From NCBI RefSeq assembly GCF_018101145.1, contig NZ_JAGQEI010000003.1: a stretch of DNA of 64,000 nucleotides; one strand, written 5' to 3'. Source of the stretch: Weizmannia faecalis (GTDB taxonomy: Bacteria; Bacillota; Bacilli; Bacillales; Bacillaceae_C). The notes under the pieces are model-generated. The model ran no database searches and was not told the origin of the DNA. It saw only the letters and a list, made by a program, of their open reading frames with translations. The translations under genes and the position numbers were made by a program. Each line of letters opens with the position of its first letter. Position 1 is the stretch's first letter. This document shows, one piece after another, positions 36,131 to 45,036 of the stretch.

Positions 36131-36370
36131 GTGTGTTATTCAAATATCTTTTATGACCATCTTCCAATGAATGTATATTTTGATTATACAGATACAGAAC
36201 GAAAGGAATTTAAGGCATCAAAGTTATACAAAGAGTTTCTTAACTTTTATTTTGATGAATTGCATACACCAGATGAGGTCCATATAAATTATAGTGATAC
36301 TGTAGAACCGAGTGTGAATTTAAAACACTTCATGATTGGCAGGCGTTCGTCTGAGCAGTTGCTGTCCTAA
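36131..36370 (+). CDS. Small hypothetical protein or gene fragment
   Basis: A 79-residue open frame starting at GTG 36131, with a possible internal ATG at 36167, and no good ribosome binding site. The protein is acidic and aromatic (NVYFDYTDTERKEFKASKLYKEF; LKHFMIGRRSSEQLL). I do not recognise a family. It lies 35 bp behind the helicase gene in the same AT-rich island, so it could be a third gene of the defence operon or a remnant of a larger one. Confidence 0.35.
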   Translation: MCYSNIFYDHLPMNVYFDYTDTERKEFKASKLYKEFLNFYFDELHTPDEVHINYSDTVEPSVNLKHFMIGRRSSEQLLS

Positions 36371-36481
36371 CGCTTTTCTGGAAAAACGTTGGTTTGGGAT
36401 TTTATATTTGAATGTAACTGCTTACGGGTTCAAGATTTGTGGTAAGTCAATAACTGTACATGACTTTCCGAGGGTGTAGGA

Positions 36482-37365
36482 ATGCTTGATAAAATTGAAG
36501 GCAGTTTATTTGGACTGGCAGTAGTAGATGCATTGGGTGGAACAACGGAGTTTATGTCGGAACGCGAAATTAAAGAGCGTTACGGCCGAATCAATGAGAT
36601 TATCGGCGGCGGATGTTGGAATTTAAAACCCGGTGAAACGACTGATGACACGAATTGACGATCTGTGTTTTGAAGGGGATCATTGCAAATCCCCAAAATT
36701 CAATCGAGGAAATCGGCAAGGAATTTTTGCGGTGGTGGGAGTCGGACCCGAAAGATATTGGCATTACGGTTCAAACGGCTTTCAATTGTTATCAGGGTGA
36801 TTGGTTTCAGGCGGCGGAAAAAGCTCATGATGAACTGGACGGGAAGAGTGCGGGAAACGGGACATTAATGAGATGCTTGCCTGTTGCGCTTGCATATTTG
36901 GATCCGCAAAAAATAGATGGAATCTCAGCTCTGCAATCCAAAATGACGCATTATGACGATCTGGCATCTGAGGCATGTGTCATTTATAATCGCATCGCCA
37001 GCAGGTTGATAAATGGTGAAGCGTTAGAACCGGCCATTCAGGTGGAAATCAATCATACCCGGTACGCATCAAGCGGGATGCAGCAACCGGAGTGTCTGCC
37101 GGATGGATATGACGTCCACACAATGGAATGGGTATTCTATTGGCTGTTGTCTTCGCACTCATTTGAAGAGGTCGTCACCGGTGCCGCAAACATGGGGAAT
37201 GACAGTGACACCATCGCCGCAATCGCTGGCGGCTTAAAAGGAATAGAAATCGGCTTTCGGCAAATCCCGTATCGGTTTACGGACAAATTGTTATTAAAGG
37301 ACGACCTCCATGCTTATGCAAAACTCCTGTGTGAGATGAGGGACCAGGACTCGCGTGTCATGTAG
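36482..37365 (+). pseudogene. ADP-ribosylglycohydrolase family gene with a frameshift
   Basis: The N-terminal part from ATG 36482 (IEGSLFGLAVVDALGGTTEF ... KPGETTDDT) carries the family start and first metal-binding TDDT. Its frame ends at TGA 36656-36658. The rest continues in another frame from about 36655 (TICVLKGIIANP ... NGTLMRCLPVALAY ... ANMGNDSDTIAAIAGGLKG), with the second metal-binding NDSDT motif, to 37365. Loss of one base near 36650-36655 explains the break. These enzymes remove ADP-ribose from proteins or small molecules. GAGGGTGTAGGA precedes the ATG. It could also be a sequencing error. Confidence 0.85.
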
Positions 37366-37450
37366 GCAAATGGAGAAGGACAAATTGGCTGCTGCGCTTT
37401 GATCGGCGTTTATTTTTTAGTATAAAAACAATCAAGATGCGTACTGCTAA

Positions 37451-37543
37451 AAAAAGTTTCACATAACCGGCCGCCTGGAACAACTGAAAAATACGCTGAA
37501 CCATTACATTGTGCAAGAAGCCTATCAAAGTGTAAATGCATAA
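37451..37543 (+). pseudogene. C-terminal fragment of xylose isomerase (xylA relic)
   Basis: Reading to the stop at 37541-37543 gives a 30-residue tail containing TGRLEQLKNTLNHYIVQEAY, which fits the end of XylA proteins (a G-R-x-E-x-L-x3-x-N-x-Y pattern). An in-frame stop lies at 37448 and there is no start or upstream enzyme. xylB follows in the normal xylA-xylB order. A deletion joining the ADP-ribosylglycohydrolase region to the end of xylA is inferred. Confidence 0.5.
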
Positions 37544-37550
37544 AATTTCG

Positions 37551-37586
37551 AACCGGTCTGCCTGGATGAAGGCCGGCCGGTTTATT
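37551..37586 (+). terminator. Terminator-like hairpin between xylA relic and xylB
   Basis: AACCGG...CCGGTT arms form a stem of about 12 bp allowing G-U pairs, followed by a T-rich stretch, 8 bp after the xylA-tail stop and just before the xylB ribosome binding site. Confidence 0.5.
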
Positions 37587-37602
37587 CAATGGGGAGATTA
37601 TG

Positions 37603-39102
37603 ATGAAATATGCAATCGGTGTCGATCTTGGGACAAGTTCTGTTAAAGTATTACTTGTTGACCAAAACGGACAGGTGGTTTCATCTGTTTCTAAATCCTA
37701 TCCGTTAATGCAGCCGCACCCGGGTTACAGCGAACAGGATCCGGAACAGTGGGTCGAAAAAACAGTTGAAGCTTTGAAAGAACTAACGGAAAAATCCGGG
37801 GTTCCACGCGAGGAAATTGAAGGGCTCAGTTTTTCTGGCCAAATGCACGGGCTTGTGCTGTTGGACGAAAATCTGCAGGCCATCCGTAATGCCATTCTTT
37901 GGAATGACACAAGAACAACGGAACAATGCAAAAAAATCGATCAAGTACTGGGTGGCAAGCTGCTGGAAATTACAAAAAATCCGGCCTTAGAGGGGTTCAC
38001 ACTCCCAAAGATGCTTTGGATCCAGCAGTACGAACCGGAAAATTTCCGGAAAACGCGTGTCTTTCTCCTGCCAAAAGATTATCTCCGTTATCGGTTAACC
38101 GGAACGATTGGCATGGATTACTCGGATGCAGCGGGCACCCTGTTGTTAGATATCGTTAATCAGTCGTGGAGCACGGATATTTTGCGCACATTTGACATCC
38201 CGGCCGGCATTTGCCCGCCGCTTGTTGAGACGGAAGCAGAAGTCGGCACATTATTGCCGGACATCGCTGCGACGTGCGGTCTTTCTCATGCGACCAAAGT
38301 GTTTGCCGGTGGGGCGGACAATGCCTGCGGTGCAATTGGCGCCGGCATTTTAGAAGAAGGCAAAGCACTTTGCAGCATTGGCACATCCGGTGTATTCCTT
38401 TCATATGAATCAGACAGCAATAAAAACTTTGGCGGCAAAGTGCATCTTTTTAATCATGGACAGAAAGATGCTTACTATACAATGGGCGTTACACTTGCCG
38501 CCGGATACAGTCTGTCCTGGTTTAAGGATACATTCACAAAAGGCGAAGATTTTGCAACATTGCTGGAAGAAGCCGCGCATTCTTCGATCGGGGCAAACGG
38601 GCTGCTTTTCACACCGTTTATTGCCGGGGAAAGAACGCCCTATGCCGATGCAAAAATCCGCGGCACTTTTACAGGAATTGACAGCTCACACACTAGGCGG
38701 GATTTTACCCGTGCGGTGTTGGAAGGTATTGCCTTCTCTATCAATGAAAGCGTTACAATTTTTCGGGAATATGGTAAGAACATCGATACCGTGATATCCA
38801 TCGGCGGCGGTGCGAAAAGTGACCTGTGGCTGCAAATTCAGGCTGATATTTTTCAAGCAAAAGTTATCAAACTTCAGAATGAACAAGGTCCCGGGATGGG
38901 CGCCGCCATGATTGCAGCAAGCGGATTGGGATGGTTTTCTTCCCTCAAAGATTGTGCAGCCGCCTTTATCCGGACAGGCCGGACATTTGAGCCAATACCG
39001 AAAAACGTCAGCCGTTACCGGGATTTTTATCAGGTTTATAAAGATGTTTATCCGCACACCGTCGCGATCAATCACCAGTTGTTTGATTTAAGGGAGGAAT
39101 GA
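37603..39102 (+). CDS. xylB: Xylulokinase
   Basis: A 499-residue FGGY kinase phosphorylating D-xylulose to xylulose-5-phosphate in the cytoplasm. It has GVDLGTSSVKVLLVD (phosphate-binding 1), GLSFSGQMHGLVLLD with the QMHG motif typical of xylulokinases, LWNDTRT, AGGADNACGAIGAG, and GERTPYAD. The C-terminal ATPase part has IGGGAKSDLWLQIQADI. ATG 37603 lies 6 nt from GGGGAG; ATG 37600 is also possible. The usual partner xylA is present only as a short tail upstream, so xylose use would depend on an isomerase elsewhere. Confidence 0.95.
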   Translation: MKYAIGVDLGTSSVKVLLVDQNGQVVSSVSKSYPLMQPHPGYSEQDPEQWVEKTVEALKELTEKSGVPREEIEGLSFSGQMHGLVLLDENLQAIRNAILWNDTRTTEQCKKIDQVLGGKLLEITKNPALEGFTLPKMLWIQQYEPENFRKTRVFLLPKDYLRYRLTGTIGMDYSDAAGTLLLDIVNQSWSTDILRTFDIPAGICPPLVETEAEVGTLLPDIAATCGLSHATKVFAGGADNACGAIGAGILEEGKALCSIGTSGVFLSYESDSNKNFGGKVHLFNHGQKDAYYTMGVTLAAGYSLSWFKDTFTKGEDFATLLEEAAHSSIGANGLLFTPFIAGERTPYADAKIRGTFTGIDSSHTRRDFTRAVLEGIAFSINESVTIFREYGKNIDTVISIGGGAKSDLWLQIQADIFQAKVIKLQNEQGPGMGAAMIAASGLGWFSSLKDCAAAFIRTGRTFEPIPKNVSRYRDFYQVYKDVYPHTVAINHQLFDLREE

Positions 39103-39443
39103 GGGGGCTGCAGCACATTCAATTTGCTAAATGTACCGTATGTTGGCTTTTTTTCGAAAAATAGTCGCTTTACCCTCTTTTATCCGTTGAAACAGTTTTC
39201 AAGTAAAAAGTATTTCTATAAAAAATTTACATTCAGTATTTTGCTAATCCCTGGAATTTTTTCCAATTCCGGGGTTTTTGCTTATCCTATCTCCAAAAAT
39301 TTAGAGGGAAGAATTTCTGATAAACTCTGGACAATATTTAGAAAATATTGTAAACTTTAAACAAAGTGGTTTTCATTTCCTTTTTAATATGAAGGGGTTC
39401 TGCAAACTTGGGAGTGAGATCCACCAGATTAGGGGGGAGTTAT
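39103..39443 (+). other. Intergenic region with terminator after xylB
   Basis: 341 bp. A hairpin at 39247-39280 (CCCTGGAATT/AATTCCGGGG then T5) is a likely terminator. An open frame at 39124-39360 runs straight through this hairpin and has no ribosome binding site, so I do not call it. Confidence 0.6.
39247..39280 (+). terminator. Rho-independent terminator downstream of xylB
   Basis: A 10-bp stem with one mismatch, a short T-rich loop and a TTTTTG tail. Confidence 0.75.
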
Positions 39444-42400
39444 ATGAAAAAAGTGAGATTCGTACTCTATGTATTGTTAGCGTTCTCTTTGATCGTTGGG
39501 TTGCCGATAGGTGCGCAGGCAAGTAGCGGAGATACGAATTACTATGAACTCATCAGCAATGAATTTCCTGATGGTTCAAACTCTGAATATACCGGTTCTT
39601 TCCGCATTAATAACGATGCTTATGCCGAAAGCAAAAAACTCAGCCCGTCCGCATATCGTATGGATTACGTGGCACCGTTTGATACAGAGAAAAACCAAAA
39701 TAAAGCCCTGAAAAAAGAAACAAAATCGATTAAAAAAGATTATGTTAAAGGGGACAGCAAATCGTTCTATGTTCAAAATATAGAAACCAGCGATTTTTCA
39801 TCCATTTCTGCAACGCTTCTTTATAGCGGTGATCACGCCAACGTTTGGGTGAACAACAACGATATTACAGAGGATGAAGCAGCATTACTTGGAAAAGAAT
39901 TCGATAATAAAATCTATCGATCAGATGTCGACAACTTTGGAATGCCATCTGATGTCGACCAGAATGGGAAGGTCAATATATTATGCTATGACATTCAAGA
40001 TGGATTTAGTGGTAGCGGCGGTTATGTGGCTGGGTATTTTTCTCCGCGCGACCTGTATCAATACAGCTATTCCAACCAATCGGAAATTTTTTATATTGAT
40101 ACCTATCCATTGATGGGTATGTCTGCGACGAAAGATGTTTCGCAAGCTTATTCTACCCTGGCGCATGAGTTTCAACATATGATTAATTTTAACCAGAAAG
40201 TATTTGTACAAGGATTGACCGACACGGATACTTGGATGGATGAGGGCCTCTCGATGGCGGCTGAACAAATTTACACCGGTGCGCCGTTGAATGACCGGAT
40301 CGATTACTACAATGAAGATGCGGACATTACAAAAGGCCATTCGCTTTTGTATTGGGATTATGAGGGTGACACATTGGCGAACTATTCATTGTCATACCTG
40401 TTTATGGAGTATTTAAAGGCCCAGTGCGGACAAGGAAACAAGATTTATAAGGAATTGATTAATGATCCGCATACTGATTATCAAGCAGTGCAGAATATCA
40501 TCCACAAATACATTGATCCAAACCTTAGCTTCGGCCAGTTTATGACAGATTTCCGTGCTGCACTTGTCTTGAAAGAAGATACCGGTCTTTACGGATTTAA
40601 AGGGGATACTGCTTTTGACGGGCTGAAAGTAAAAACCTACAGCGGCTCCTCCATCAATATAAAAGGCGGCGGAGCCATCGTCAAAGCTTTAAGCTCCAAA
40701 GATGATTTTCAAGTTCCTTCTGACAAAGGAACCGATATCACCTATACGCTTCTTGAAAAAGGAGATGCAGGCGCTGTAACGTCCCTGTCAAAACCGTCCG
40801 TTCAAACGGTTGGGGATAATGACACAGTGGTTACCGGTACGGCCGACCCGAATGTGACTGTGAAAGTAGCGGTGAGCGGAAAGGAAATTGGTTCCGATTC
40901 TACCGATTCAAATGGAAGTTTTTCGGTCAGCATTCCTAAACAAAAAGCCGGAACAGAACTGCATGTGCATACAGAAGACAGTAAGGGCAATCAGAGTGAA
41001 GAAACCGTCGTCACTGTTCAAGACAAAACGGCTCCGGCAGCTCCAAAAGTCGGAGAAGTAAGCGATACAAGTACTGTGGTTACAGGAGCCACGGAAGCGG
41101 GGGCAAAAGTAACAGTAAAATCGGGCTCGAAAATCTTAGGCACGGCAAAGGCTGATCATAACGGTGCATTCAAGGTAACCATCGCAAAACAAAAAGCAGG
41201 AACGAAGCTTGTCGTTTATGCAGAGGATGCAGCAGGGAACAAGAGCGGTGAAACAACGGTAACGGTCATTGACAAAACGGCTCCGGCAGCGCCGAAAGTG
41301 AATGAAGTAAGTGATGCAAGCACTGCGGTTACAGGAACCACGGAAGCGGGCGCGAAAGTCACAGTAAAATCGGGCTCAAACATCTTAGGTATGGCAAAGG
41401 CCGATAATAACGGTGCATTCAAGGTAACCATCGCAAAACAAAAAGCAGGAACGAAGCTTGTCGTTTATGCAGAGGATGCAGCAGGGCATAAGAGCGGTGA
41501 AACAACGGTAACGGTCATTGATAAAACAGCTCCAGCAGCGCCGAAAGTCGGAGAAGTAAGCGATACAAGTACTACGGTTACAGGAACCACAGAAGCGGGC
41601 GCGAAAGTAACGGTAAAATCTGGATCGAACGTCTTAGGCACGGCAAAGGCCGATAATACCGGTGCATTCAAGGTATCAATCGCAAAACAAAAAGCAGGAA
41701 CGAAGCTTGTCGTTTATGCGGAAGATGCAGCAGGGCATAAGAGCGGTGAAACAACGGTAACGGTCATTGACAAAACGGCTCCGGCAGCGCCAACGGTTCA
41801 ACCATTTGGCGATAACCAAACAGTGATTACAGGTAAAGCCGAGGCTGGGTCAACCGTAACGATTAAATCCGGAAAAACGATTTTGGGTACAGCCACAGCA
41901 AGTAGTAAGGGTAGCTTTTCAGTCAAAATCAAATCGAAGCAAAAGGCAGGAACGACTCTGACAGCCTACGCAACAGATAAAGCGGGAAATACAAGTGCAG
42001 GCAAATCGTTCAAAGTGGTAGACAAAACAGCACCATCAGCCCCGTCTGTCAATTGGTTTGGCGATAATCAAACAACGATTACAGGTAAAGCAGAAGCCGG
42101 CGCCAAAGTGACGATTAAACGTGGTAAAACGGTGCTGGGGACAGGGACAGCAAACAGTAAAGGCACCTTCTCAATCAGGATCAAATCGAAGCAAAAGGCA
42201 GGAACGACTCTGACAGCCTATGCGACAGATAAATCGAGAAATACAAGTGCAGGCAAATCGTTCAAAGTGGAAGACAAAACAGCACCATCAGCCCCGTCCG
42301 TCAATCGGTTTGGCGATAATCAAACAACGATTACCGGTAAAGCAGAAGCCGGCGCCAAAGTGACGATTAAACGTGGCAAAACTTTGCTGGGGACAGGGAC

Positions 42401-43028
42401 AGCAAGTAGTAAGGGTAGCTTCTCAGTCAGGATTAAATCGAAGCAAAAAGTAGGAACGGTTCTGACGGCCTATGCGACAGATAAAGCGGGAAATACGAGT
42501 GCAGGCAAATCGTTCAAAGTGGAAGACAAAACAGCACCATCAGCCCCGTCCGTCAATCGGTTTGGTGATAATCAAACAACGATTACTGGTAAAGCAGAAG
42601 CCGGCGCCAAAGTGACGATTAAACGTGGTAAAACGGTGCTGGGGACAGGGACAGCAAACAGTAAAGGCACCTTCTCAATCAGGATCAAATCGAAGCAAAA
42701 GGCTGGAACGACTCTGACAGCCTACGCGACGGATAAATCGAGAAATACAAGTGCAGGCAAATCGTTTAAGGTTGCAGATAAAACCGCCCCTGGCGTTCCA
42801 ACAGCCGGAAAGGTCACTTACAAATCAACAAAGGTTTCCGGTAAGGCGGAAAAACATGCTACGGTTTATGTTTACAACGGCAACCATTACGTCGGAAAAG
42901 CAACGGTAAATTCAAAAGGAACCTACTCGGTGCATATGAAGAAGCAAAAAAGAGGTTCCACATTAAAGATTTATGCAAAAGACAAGGCAGGGAATAAAAG
43001 CAAATACCGATATGTAAAGGTGAAGTAA
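39444..43028 (+). CDS. Secreted zinc metalloprotease with nine Ig-like modules
   Basis: A 1194-residue exported protein. The signal peptide has a basic start, a hydrophobic core 6-20 and AQA at 24-26. The catalytic domain spans about 60-400, with AHEFQHMIN (H241, E242, H245) and the downstream WMDEGLSMAAE (Glu267), a gluzincin layout similar to M6/M30-type peptidases. From about residue 450 nine bacterial Ig-like modules follow. Seven of the module joints are spaced 83 or 84 residues apart and carry DKTAP linkers. No LPXTG motif or C-terminal membrane segment is visible, so it is probably released or held by its basic modules. ATG 39444 follows GGGGGGAG. Confidence 0.85.
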   Translation: MKKVRFVLYVLLAFSLIVGLPIGAQASSGDTNYYELISNEFPDGSNSEYTGSFRINNDAYAESKKLSPSAYRMDYVAPFDTEKNQNKALKKETKSIKKDYVKGDSKSFYVQNIETSDFSSISATLLYSGDHANVWVNNNDITEDEAALLGKEFDNKIYRSDVDNFGMPSDVDQNGKVNILCYDIQDGFSGSGGYVAGYFSPRDLYQYSYSNQSEIFYIDTYPLMGMSATKDVSQAYSTLAHEFQHMINFNQKVFVQGLTDTDTWMDEGLSMAAEQIYTGAPLNDRIDYYNEDADITKGHSLLYWDYEGDTLANYSLSYLFMEYLKAQCGQGNKIYKELINDPHTDYQAVQNIIHKYIDPNLSFGQFMTDFRAALVLKEDTGLYGFKGDTAFDGLKVKTYSGSSINIKGGGAIVKALSSKDDFQVPSDKGTDITYTLLEKGDAGAVTSLSKPSVQTVGDNDTVVTGTADPNVTVKVAVSGKEIGSDSTDSNGSFSVSIPKQKAGTELHVHTEDSKGNQSEETVVTVQDKTAPAAPKVGEVSDTSTVVTGATEAGAKVTVKSGSKILGTAKADHNGAFKVTIAKQKAGTKLVVYAEDAAGNKSGETTVTVIDKTAPAAPKVNEVSDASTAVTGTTEAGAKVTVKSGSNILGMAKADNNGAFKVTIAKQKAGTKLVVYAEDAAGHKSGETTVTVIDKTAPAAPKVGEVSDTSTTVTGTTEAGAKVTVKSGSNVLGTAKADNTGAFKVSIAKQKAGTKLVVYAEDAAGHKSGETTVTVIDKTAPAAPTVQPFGDNQTVITGKAEAGSTVTIKSGKTILGTATASSKGSFSVKIKSKQKAGTTLTAYATDKAGNTSAGKSFKVVDKTAPSAPSVNWFGDNQTTITGKAEAGAKVTIKRGKTVLGTGTANSKGTFSIRIKSKQKAGTTLTAYATDKSRNTSAGKSFKVEDKTAPSAPSVNRFGDNQTTITGKAEAGAKVTIKRGKTLLGTGTASSKGSFSVRIKSKQKVGTVLTAYATDKAGNTSAGKSFKVEDKTAPSAPSVNRFGDNQTTITGKAEAGAKVTIKRGKTVLGTGTANSKGTFSIRIKSKQKAGTTLTAYATDKSRNTSAGKSFKVADKTAPGVPTAGKVTYKSTKVSGKAEKHATVYVYNGNHYVGKATVNSKGTYSVHMKKQKRGSTLKIYAKDKAGNKSKYRYVKVK
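41022..42779 (+). repeat. In-frame 249/252-bp repeats in the protease gene
   Basis: The DKTAP-coding start recurs at 41022, 41271, 41520, 41769, 42021, 42273, 42525 and 42777, giving three units of 249 bp then four of 252 bp. Units within each set are nearly identical in DNA, with the units at 42021 and 42525 especially close. This points to recent tandem duplication and possible length variation between strains. Confidence 0.92.
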
Positions 43029-43031
43029 GAC

Positions 43032-43060
43032 GAAACGGCCTCCAGGTAGGGGGCCGTTTC
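43032..43060 (+). terminator. Hairpin after the protease gene
   Basis: GAAACGGCC pairs with GGCCGTTTC directly after the stop. The T-run is weak (TTTCTCC). A closely similar hairpin occurs at 50990-51019. Confidence 0.55.
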
Positions 43061-43215
43061 TCCATATCCTGGAATGATAGATCGTTTTAGGTGAAAATTC
43101 CATCGCCTTCAGCTGGTGTTTTAAGCTGGGGATATTGGTCAATTATTACCAAATGCAATGAATAGTGTATTCGTATAAGGTATCCCAAACAAGGGAGATA
43201 CTATGCTGCAACTTT

Positions 43216-43254
43216 TGTAGACGTCTACACTTTTTGCGTGGTTTTGTATATAAT
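43216..43254 (+). promoter_or_regulatory. Promoter and palindromic operator of the Xre-ImmA-PIN operon
   Basis: TGTAGACGTCTACA (43216-43229) is a perfect 14-bp palindrome. A TATAAT -10 follows at 43249-43254, so the palindrome covers the -35 position. The first gene encodes an Xre-type DNA-binding protein, and autorepression through this site is the likely arrangement. Confidence 0.65.
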
Positions 43255-43287
43255 AAAGATATAGGAATAATTGAGGGAGTGTAATTC

Positions 43288-43647
43288 ATGAATAAAGCCA
43301 ATGAAGCGGCAATCAAAAAAGTGAGAGATTGGCTTGACACGGAAGGAAAATCCATTCAAGATCTTGCTGAGGAAGTAGGAATCAGTAAATCCTTAATGGG
43401 ACATATTTTAACAGGAAAACGGCAATTTCTTCCAAACAGAATGGCTCAAGTCGCAAAAGTTATGGGGATTACCGTTGAAGAATTGTTAGCTGAAGATCGT
43501 TCAGAAAAACCTTATGTACTTTCTTTACGCGGGAAAGCCAATTCGAGGGCTGCCAAACGCCAGTTGGAAAATATGTTATTTGCAATTGAAGATTGTTTAC
43601 GGATTGAGGAGATCAATCGTGCTACTGGGGAGAAACCATATGAGTAA
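43288..43647 (+). CDS. Xre family helix-turn-helix regulator
   Basis: A 119-residue protein with an N-terminal Xre/Cro HTH: SIQDLAEEVGISKSLMGHILTGKRQF at about 22-47, then the LP-R-QVAKVMGITVEELL helix. The C-terminal 45 residues are helical and basic (KANSRAAKRQLENMLFAIEDCLR). It starts at ATG 43288 after GAGGGAG and overlaps the next gene by 8 bp. It is probably the repressor and antitoxin-like member of the three-gene operon, acting at the palindrome 43216-43229. Confidence 0.9.
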   Translation: MNKANEAAIKKVRDWLDTEGKSIQDLAEEVGISKSLMGHILTGKRQFLPNRMAQVAKVMGITVEELLAEDRSEKPYVLSLRGKANSRAAKRQLENMLFAIEDCLRIEEINRATGEKPYE

Positions 43648-44398
43648 GCTGAAGTTACAGTCGGAACAAGTTGGTGAAGCTTTCGCCGGGCAATTTTTAA
43701 CTGATCATTTTGGCGCCGAAATATTTATCGGCCCGGGGATTGAGTTAAAACTTCAAGAAATATCACATGTTATTTTTCAAGATGTGCCGGACAACGAATA
43801 TTTCGGCGCTACTGTAAATGTTGATTCGGAACAAGTTTTTGTGGCCATCAATACCCGGCAGCCTTTACGCATAAGATATTTTACAGTTGCACATGAATTT
43901 TGGCATTTATTAGGATACAAAGAAGTCATTAGTGAAGAAATTGACCATGAAAGAGCAGCTGACCGGTTTGCTGCAGCGGTAATGATGCCTGCCTCGCTTG
44001 TCCGTCTGCTATGGGGAAGACTGAAACAGGACTTTGGAGAAGAAAAAGCGATCATCATGATTGCTGACATGGCCGCAGCACCATACGAAGCTGTGGCAAG
44101 ACGGATACTCGAATTAAAGTTATCAAAATCCCGCCGCTTGATAGCAATAAAAGAAAAAGAGTGGATTTCACTTCGTAAAGCACACCATCTCGCAAACAGC
44201 CCGCTTGATGAGCCTTTTCCCATTAAAAGCTTTAGCAAATATGAAAGCGTTATCGCTGAAGCTGTTGAAAAAAGATTATTAAATAAAGCAGAAGCATCTG
44301 GAAAATTGGCTCAAATCTCTCCGGAAACGGCGATAAGGTATCAAACGGAAACAAATCGTGAACGCACGATCTCACAGGAAGAGGAAGAAGATTTGTGA
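43640..44398 (+). CDS. ImmA/IrrE family metallopeptidase
   Basis: A 252-residue protein with the zinc-protease motif AHEFWHLLG (H85, E86, H89) and the downstream helix DHERAADRFAAAVMMP supplying the third ligand. ImmA/IrrE peptidases cleave Xre-type repressors in mobile elements and stress responses. ATG 43640 follows GGGGAGAAA and overlaps the end of the Xre gene. The C-terminal 90 residues are a mixed helical region with no recognised domain. It overlaps the downstream PIN-domain gene by 4 bp, so all three are translated together. Confidence 0.9.
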   Translation: MSKLKLQSEQVGEAFAGQFLTDHFGAEIFIGPGIELKLQEISHVIFQDVPDNEYFGATVNVDSEQVFVAINTRQPLRIRYFTVAHEFWHLLGYKEVISEEIDHERAADRFAAAVMMPASLVRLLWGRLKQDFGEEKAIIMIADMAAAPYEAVARRILELKLSKSRRLIAIKEKEWISLRKAHHLANSPLDEPFPIKSFSKYESVIAEAVEKRLLNKAEASGKLAQISPETAIRYQTETNRERTISQEEEEDL

Positions 44399-45036
44399 GA
44401 AGAGGGAAAGTCTTTATTGATACCAATATTATTCAACTCGCGGCTGTTTATAAAAAAAGCGATGTCATCGGGTGGATTAATCAGCTTTACGAGGATGTAT
44501 ACATCCATATCTCAGTTTTGAATGAACTCCTATTGAACAGATCAGTGGCGGAAAAACAAATTCATGAACAAAGGTGGCAACTTTTTGATCCGGATGATGT
44601 ACAATGTCTTTCTCACGATGAATTTGAAATATATCGTTACTATGAACGATATATTGGAGAGAGCTTTAAGAGGCTTTATGAAAAAAAGAGAAATCTTGGA
44701 ATGATACTTAAAAGCACAAGCAATCTTGGTGAAATTCACACATTGGCTGCTGCAATGTTATTGCAAGCTAGAATCATTTGCAGCAATGATTATGAGATAC
44801 GAGAAATTATCCATGATGAAGAAATATGCACAGCAGCCAGTGAATACGATACCCCCGAGCTCATTATACAAGATACACTTGAAGATTTTTGTTTTTTTTG
44901 CGTACAACACAAAGTTGCAACCAAAAAGGAAGTGAGGCAACTCTTTAAAGTAGCTAATGCTGAAGATAACGAACCTAAGCGCCAAAGAAAGCTAAATGCT
45001 TTAAATGCAAGATTGAATGAACTGTCCGATTCATGA
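44395..45036 (+). CDS. PIN-like domain protein, putative RNase
   Basis: A 213-residue protein. The PIN-like fold is suggested by FIDTN with Asp9, the Glu in SVLNELLLN near 43, and NLGEIHTLAAAMLLQARIICSNDYEIREI near 108-136, which supplies the later acidic residues. The tail (about 150-213) is helical and charged. GTG 44395 lies inside the GTGA overlap with the peptidase gene. Many PIN proteins are toxins cleaving tRNA or mRNA. Together with the Xre and ImmA/IrrE genes it looks like a peptidase-controlled toxin-antitoxin or defence unit. That function is inferred from the arrangement. Confidence 0.75.
   Translation: MRRGKVFIDTNIIQLAAVYKKSDVIGWINQLYEDVYIHISVLNELLLNRSVAEKQIHEQRWQLFDPDDVQCLSHDEFEIYRYYERYIGESFKRLYEKKRNLGMILKSTSNLGEIHTLAAAMLLQARIICSNDYEIREIIHDEEICTAASEYDTPELIIQDTLEDFCFFCVQHKVATKKEVRQLFKVANAEDNEPKRQRKLNALNARLNELSDS

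Noticed and set aside
39124..39360. 78-codon gene after xylB
   Set aside because: It runs through a rho-independent terminator and lacks translation signals.
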